In this document: in pieces, positions 59,356 through 64,000 of the stretch
How positions within the stretch are numbered: the first letter of the stretch is position 1
Layout of the letters: each line of letters begins with the position of its first letter
Source: Bacillota bacterium
GTDB taxonomy: Bacteria; Bacillota; SHA-98; UBA4971
DNA length: 64,000 nucleotides
Assembly: GCA_030024085.1 (NCBI GenBank)
Contig: JASEJE010000010.1
Coordinates: 35,042 to 99,041, forward strand
Direction of reading: 5' to 3'
Position numbers and translations under genes: made by a program
The notes under the pieces: generated by a model
Databases searched by the model: none
What the model was told of the DNA's origin: nothing
The model's input: only the letters and a program-made list of their open reading frames with translations

Positions 59356-60492
59356 ATGGCACACCGGCGGGGGCTGGTGCTGATGCTGGTGGTCCTTTTG
59401 ATGCTGGCCTGCGGGTTTTTCGTCGGCACCGGCATAGACCGGTCGCCCGAGGGGGACCGGCCCTCAGCACCGTTCTCTACCAGCATCGAAAGAGGTGGTG
59501 CCCGCCGACCGGCCGGGGTCGCGCCGCCCACCCAGTCGGACAGCGGACCGCCGTCCTCGCAGCCTGGTGAGCGGGCGCCGTCGCTGCTTGCAGGTGGCCA
59601 GGTGCCGTCCTTGGCGGCTTCGCCCGGCGCTGCCTTGTATTCGTGCGACTGCGATTATGATCCGGTGTTTCGGGCGGAGCGTCCCTATCCGGCCGGCGCA
59701 GATATCGCAGGTCTCCAGGCTTACCTCGCGCTCTTTGGCTTCGACGCCGGTCCCGTGGACGGTGTGTACGGCCCGCGGACGGCCGCCGCAATCGGGGCTT
59801 TTCAGAGAAGCAGAGGGCTCGAGGCCGACGGCATCCTGGGCCCACGCACCTGGGTGGCCCTGGGCAGAGCCCGCTCGTCGCCTGTGGCGCACGGGCCCAG
59901 CCCTCCTCCTCCGGGACGGGTGGAGATTGTTATAGACACGGCCGACCGCACGCTCACCATACTTTCGGACGGAAAACCCTACAAGCGGTTCCCCGTCGCG
60001 GTGGGCAAGCCCTCGACTCCGTCGCCGCAGGGGCAGTGGAAAGTGGCGTCGAAAGGCGCGTGGAGCGGGGGGTTCGGCACAAGGTGGATGGGGCTTGACG
60101 TGCCGTGGGGAAAGTACGGCATCCATGGCACCAACAAGCCCTGGTACATCGGGGACGAGGTGAGCGGCGGGTGCATCAGGATGTTCAACCACGACGTGGA
60201 GGTCATCTTCGACTGGGTGCAGATCGGCACGCCGGTCGTGATATGCGGTGGCCCCTTCGGACCACTCCGCAACCCCCGGCGGGAGCTGGGTCCAGGGGAG
60301 CGCGGGACTGACGTCCTCGCGGTGCAAAGGCGCCTTCGGATGCTGGGATTCGACCCCGGCCCGGAGAACGGCATGTATGAGCAGCCTACCGTCGATGCTA
60401 TGAAAGCATTCCAGGCGGCAAGAGGCCTGCGTGTTACCGGGGTGGTGACCCCCGATACCTACGACGCGCTTGGGCTCTTCCTGTTCGAATAG
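59356..60492 (+). CDS. L,D-transpeptidase with two peptidoglycan-binding domains
   Basis: 378 residues; ATG 59356 is 7 bases after GGAGG (ATG 59353 is alternative). The N-terminal membrane segment is LVLMLVVLLMLACGFFVG, with a Cys that could be lipidated. After a Pro/Ser-rich stretch come PG_binding_1 (LQAYLALFGFDAGPVDGVYG), a YkuD domain with GIHGTNKPWYIG and catalytic VSGGCIRMFNHDVEVIF, and a second PG_binding_1 (VQRRLRMLGFDPGPENGMYE). It cross-links or modifies peptidoglycan, possibly in the spore envelope. Confidence 0.9.
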   Translation: MAHRRGLVLMLVVLLMLACGFFVGTGIDRSPEGDRPSAPFSTSIERGGARRPAGVAPPTQSDSGPPSSQPGERAPSLLAGGQVPSLAASPGAALYSCDCDYDPVFRAERPYPAGADIAGLQAYLALFGFDAGPVDGVYGPRTAAAIGAFQRSRGLEADGILGPRTWVALGRARSSPVAHGPSPPPPGRVEIVIDTADRTLTILSDGKPYKRFPVAVGKPSTPSPQGQWKVASKGAWSGGFGTRWMGLDVPWGKYGIHGTNKPWYIGDEVSGGCIRMFNHDVEVIFDWVQIGTPVVICGGPFGPLRNPRRELGPGERGTDVLAVQRRLRMLGFDPGPENGMYEQPTVDAMKAFQAARGLRVTGVVTPDTYDALGLFLFE

Positions 60493-60698
60493 GGCAAACG
60501 CCTATCGCGGCGTCTCTTCCGCCCCGCGAGGCGAAAGCCGCGCTTCGAGGAGTCAGCGAGGAGGAGTTTACGCATAAGTATGATAACCAGTAAGAGACTG
60601 CAAACGCATGCGATTAGCATGATGCATGCGCCTGCATGCGTTCACGCAGCGTAGTCGGCCCGAAATCGAGCTTGTTCGAGGTTTTTTGCCAGATACTC

Positions 60699-60727
60699 TT
60701 GAATTCAGCCAGCGGCTGTTATAGAAT
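60699..60727 (+). promoter_or_regulatory. Sigma-A-like promoter before the AbrB-type gene
   Basis: TTGAAT (60699-60704), 17-base spacer, TAGAAT (60722-60727), 49 bases before the TTG start. Upstream, 60599-60650 has several overlapping GCATGCG palindromes. Confidence 0.55.
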
Positions 60728-60775
60728 GGGAATGGCAATACATGCCATACCTGGTTAGGGAAGGGGGGACGGGAG

Positions 60776-60961
60776 TTGGGCCGTGGTGGGTTACGGGTGG
60801 TCACGAGTGTCTCGCCGGATGGCACTATCACCCTGCCGGAGGAGGTGCGAAGGCGTCTTGGGCTCCAGCCCTTCGATGATCTGGCCTTCAGTCTGGAAAA
60901 CGGGATGATCGTCGCAGCAAAGGTCAAGGAAACCTGCGCGCAGTATGGTGGGGAGGATTGA
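60776..60961 (+). CDS. Small AbrB/SpoVT-type DNA-binding protein
   Basis: 61 residues from TTG 60776 (AGGGGGGACGGGAG upstream). VVTSVSPDGTITLPEEVRRR, LGLQPFDDLAFSLENG is the swapped-hairpin AbrB fold. Proteins of this size are transition-state regulators or antitoxins; no toxin gene is adjacent, so a regulatory role is more likely. Confidence 0.7.
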   Translation: MGRGGLRVVTSVSPDGTITLPEEVRRRLGLQPFDDLAFSLENGMIVAAKVKETCAQYGGED

Positions 60962-61150
60962 GGCACGGGGTCGGCTTGCGAGATAAGCCACGACACCTGC
61001 ACGGGTCTTGTGTTAGGTGTTAGTCATTCCCAATAGGATGTCATGGGTTGTGGTCGCGGGGCGAGGGGGGTACGGAGCAGGCTCCTCTCGTCGCGTTTTA
61101 TCCGCTGGTGTGGGAGGAAAGCCCGGATCAGCGTTGAATATGTCTGCGGA

Positions 61151-61361
61151 CTAAGAATGGCGCCATAAGTTTGCGCCACTTCTCCTGACGGTGTTGGGGC
61201 TGCAGGTGCTTGCTAGGGCGGGGCGCCTGGAATTTGGCTAGCCTTGAGCGCCAAATTCGAACGCATCTCACCGCACGCGCCGTCCCCGGAGGGCAGTACC
61301 GGCAACCCTGGACCGGACTTGCGCGCTGAAAAGTAGCGCGAATTTGTGGCGATTTACTTAG
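61151..61361 (+). repeat. Repeat element A copy (211 bp)
   Basis: Left end CTAAGAATGGCGCCATAAG, core GGCTAGCCTTGAGCGCC, right end GTGGCGATTTACTTAG. Not at a gene stop, though the preceding bases GAC-TAA look like a codon plus stop, as at the others. Confidence 0.9.
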
Positions 61362-61547
61362 GCCATGCGGGACGCTGCGAACCTCGATGTTGGGCCCCTC
61401 GCGCCCCTCGCGCCCCTCGGGCCCCTCGGGGCCGCCGGTTGCCGCGTGCCGCATGCGGCGTGCAGCGCGCCGCATACGGCGTGCCGCACGCCGCACGCGG
61501 GCCCTGCTTTCTGGCGCATGGCGCAGAGCAAGCTCGGAGGAATGGAT
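61362..61547. other. glmU leader: 9-bp tandem repeat and palindrome cluster
   Basis: GCCCCTCGS occurs four times at 61394-61429. It is followed by overlapping GCCGCATGCGGC-type palindromes up to about 61500. The region is open in the glmU frame but reads as low complexity and is treated as untranslated leader. Confidence 0.6.
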
Positions 61548-62976
61548 ATGGCAGGTTTTGTCGCGATCGTGCTCGCCGCCGGGCTCGGGACCCGGATGAA
61601 ATCCCGGATCCCCAAGGTGATGCACGAGATATGCGGAAGGCCCATGGTATCGTATGTACTCGACGCCGTCGAGGCCGCGGGGGCAAAGCGCATCATCGTC
61701 GTCGTCGGACACGGGGCAGACCTCGTAAAGCAAGCCGTCGGGGCGCGCGGGGAGTGCGTCCTTCAGGCGGAGCAGCTCGGCACGGGGCACGCTGTGATGC
61801 AGGTGGAGGGCGCCCTCGGCGATTATGGCGGCACGGTTGCGGTGATCGCGGGCGACGCGGCCTTCCTGGCAGGCGATGACCTCACCGTACTCGTCGCAGG
61901 CCACCAGGAGAGCGGGGCGGCTGCCACCGTGCTCTCGGCGGCACTGGACGACCCCACAGGTTACGGCCGCATCATCCGGGGCGCACAGGGTGAGATTGTG
62001 AGGATCGTCGAGGAGAAGGACGCGTCCCCCACGGAAGCGGCCGTGAACGAGGTCAACAGCTCCATATACTGCTTTTCCGCGCCGCGCCTTTTCGAGGCGC
62101 TGCACCACATCGCCCCTGACAACACCCAGGGAGAATACTACCTTACTGATGTCATCGGCATCATGATACAGAGAGGCCTTCCTGTAAGGGTCGTAAGGGC
62201 CTCCGATCCCTTGTCCGCACGCGGTATCAACACGCGGGTGCAGCTTGCGGAGGCGGAGCGCATCTTCCGCGACAGGGTGCGCGAGCGGCTCATGCTCTCG
62301 GGCGTGACGCTCGTGGACCCGCCGTCCACCTTCATAGATGCAAACGTGGCGGTAGGGCGGGATACCGTTATCCTTCCGTTCACATTCCTGCAGGGCAAGA
62401 CGATCATAGGCGAGGGATGCACCATCGGGCCGTTCGTGCGGATGGTGGACACGACGGTGGCGGACGGGGCATCCGTGTCGAACGCCGTGGTTATGCAGTC
62501 CACGATAGGACCGGGCGCAACCGTCGGCCCGTACAGTTTCCTCCGCCCGGGCACCGTCCTCGAGGAAAGGGCCAAGGTCGGCACATTCGTGGAGGTCAAG
62601 AAGTCCATCATAGGGAAGGGCAGCAAGGTGCCTCACCAGACATACCTGGGGGACGCCACGGTCGGCGAGGGGGTCAACATCGGCGCCGGGACCATTACGT
62701 GCAACTACGACGGGTGGCAGAAGAACCCCACGGTCATCGAGAACGACGTGTTCATCGGCAGCAACTCGAACCTTGTAGCCCCCGTTAAGATCGGGAGGGG
62801 CGCTTACGTTGCGGCGGGGTCCACCATCACACGGGATGTGCCTGAAGGTGCGCTGGGCATCGCCCGCGGCCTTCAGAGGGAGATCCCGGACTGGGTGAAG
62901 AGGCGTCTTGAGCGGCGCCAGAAGGCGGAGGGCCATGGTGGCCACTCCAGCAACGAGTCAGGAGGTAAGCAGCGTG

Positions 62977-62984
<8 letters not shown>
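61548..62984 (+). CDS. glmU: Bifunctional UDP-GlcNAc pyrophosphorylase / GlcN-1-P acetyltransferase
   Basis: 478 residues from ATG 61548, 7 bases after GGAGG. The frame is open 61 codons further upstream, but that part is repeat-derived and lacks an RBS. The N-terminal uridyltransferase has VLAAGLGTRMKS, QAEQLGTGHAV and INTRVQLAEAE; the left-handed beta-helix acetyltransferase has GPFVRMVDTT, GTITCNYDGWQKNPT and GSNSNLVAPVKIG. It makes UDP-GlcNAc for cell wall. The last bases overlap prs. Confidence 0.96.
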
Positions 62985-63947
<963 letters not shown>

Positions 63948-63951
<4 letters not shown>

Positions 63952-64000
63952 GTATGGCGCCATAAGTTTGCGCCACTTCTCCTGACGGTGTTGGGGTTGC
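63948..64000 (+). repeat. Repeat element A copy, cut by the window end
   Basis: CTGAGTATGGCGCCATAAG, then CCACTTCTCCTGACGGTG, identical in type to the left ends at 56594 and 61151. It supplies the prs stop codon. Confidence 0.9.

Noticed and set aside
60776..60961. Toxin-antitoxin module
   Set aside because: The AbrB-like protein stands alone; the following 190 bases before the A repeat contain no toxin-like gene.
61365..61547. N-terminal extension of GlmU
   Set aside because: It encodes only repeat-derived low complexity; the first 61 codons lack an RBS, while ATG 61548 has GGAGG at ideal spacing and the family N-terminus.

Overview
ORGANISM. The window comes from a high-GC, spore-forming, probably anaerobic member of the Bacillota. 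Three genes encode alpha/beta-type small acid-soluble spore proteins. The right end carries ispE, a MobA-like gene, spoVG, glmU and prs, in an order close to Bacillus subtilis. Other markers are a glnR-glnA pair with a GlnR box, strong Shine-Dalgarno sequences with frequent GTG/TTG starts, and IorAB (a ferredoxin-linked 2-oxoacid oxidoreductase). I do not assign a genus.

REGION 1 (1-12.5 kb) is a uptake and catabolic module on the + strand. It holds a ribose-type ABC transporter, a PF01261 TIM-barrel isomerase/epimerase, two complete zinc dehydrogenases plus the tail of a third (one resembles erythritol/L-threitol dehydrogenase), a glycerol-kinase-like FGGY kinase with altered active-site positions, and three SorC/DeoR regulators in tandem.

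REGION 2 (12.5-22.1 kb) is a bacterial microcompartment (BMC) locus of the sugar-phosphate-utilizing (SPU) kind. It encodes an acylating aldehyde dehydrogenase with a C-terminal encapsulation peptide, PduL, two BMC-H, one BMC-T (PduT-like), three BMC-P, a PduS/RnfC-like flavo-Fe/S protein, a EutQ-N-like protein, an RpiB homologue with Asp in place of the catalytic Cys, and a deoxyribose-phosphate aldolase fused to a long N-terminal region with a Cys cluster. The direct reading is an aldolase that releases an aldehyde inside a shell, oxidation to acyl-CoA, and conversion to acyl phosphate. Regions 1 and 2 are contiguous and co-directional. Region 1 plus RpiB look like a route from a tetritol to a tetrose phosphate, so a tetritol-fed or deoxyribose-fed BMC is the main hypothesis.

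REGION 3 (22.1-31.8 kb) is a LacI-controlled CUT1 ABC transporter with two different ATPases, a ureidoglycolate-lyase-like protein and a ribokinase. REGION 4 (31.8-47.7 kb) holds SASP genes, a split chromate-type transporter, iorAB, a PHP phosphatase, a truncated CoA-disulfide-reductase-like remnant, and a leftward maltose/trehalose-type ABC operon ending in trehalose synthase. REGION 5 (47.7-64 kb) is mostly core: glnRA, dacF, ispE, spoVG, tRNA-Gln, CCA enzyme, an L,D-transpeptidase, glmU and prs.

REPEATS. From about 22 kb rightward, intergenic regions carry a roughly 190-225 bp inverted-repeat element (called A here; ends CTRAG...CTTAG). At six genes its left end supplies the stop codon. 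Two A copies contain a second, 108-bp element (B) with inverted ends and exact 6-bp target duplications. A separate array at 48.0-48.45 kb has 15 conserved blocks at 30-31 bp spacing. Short tandem duplications and low-complexity protein insertions recur in the window.
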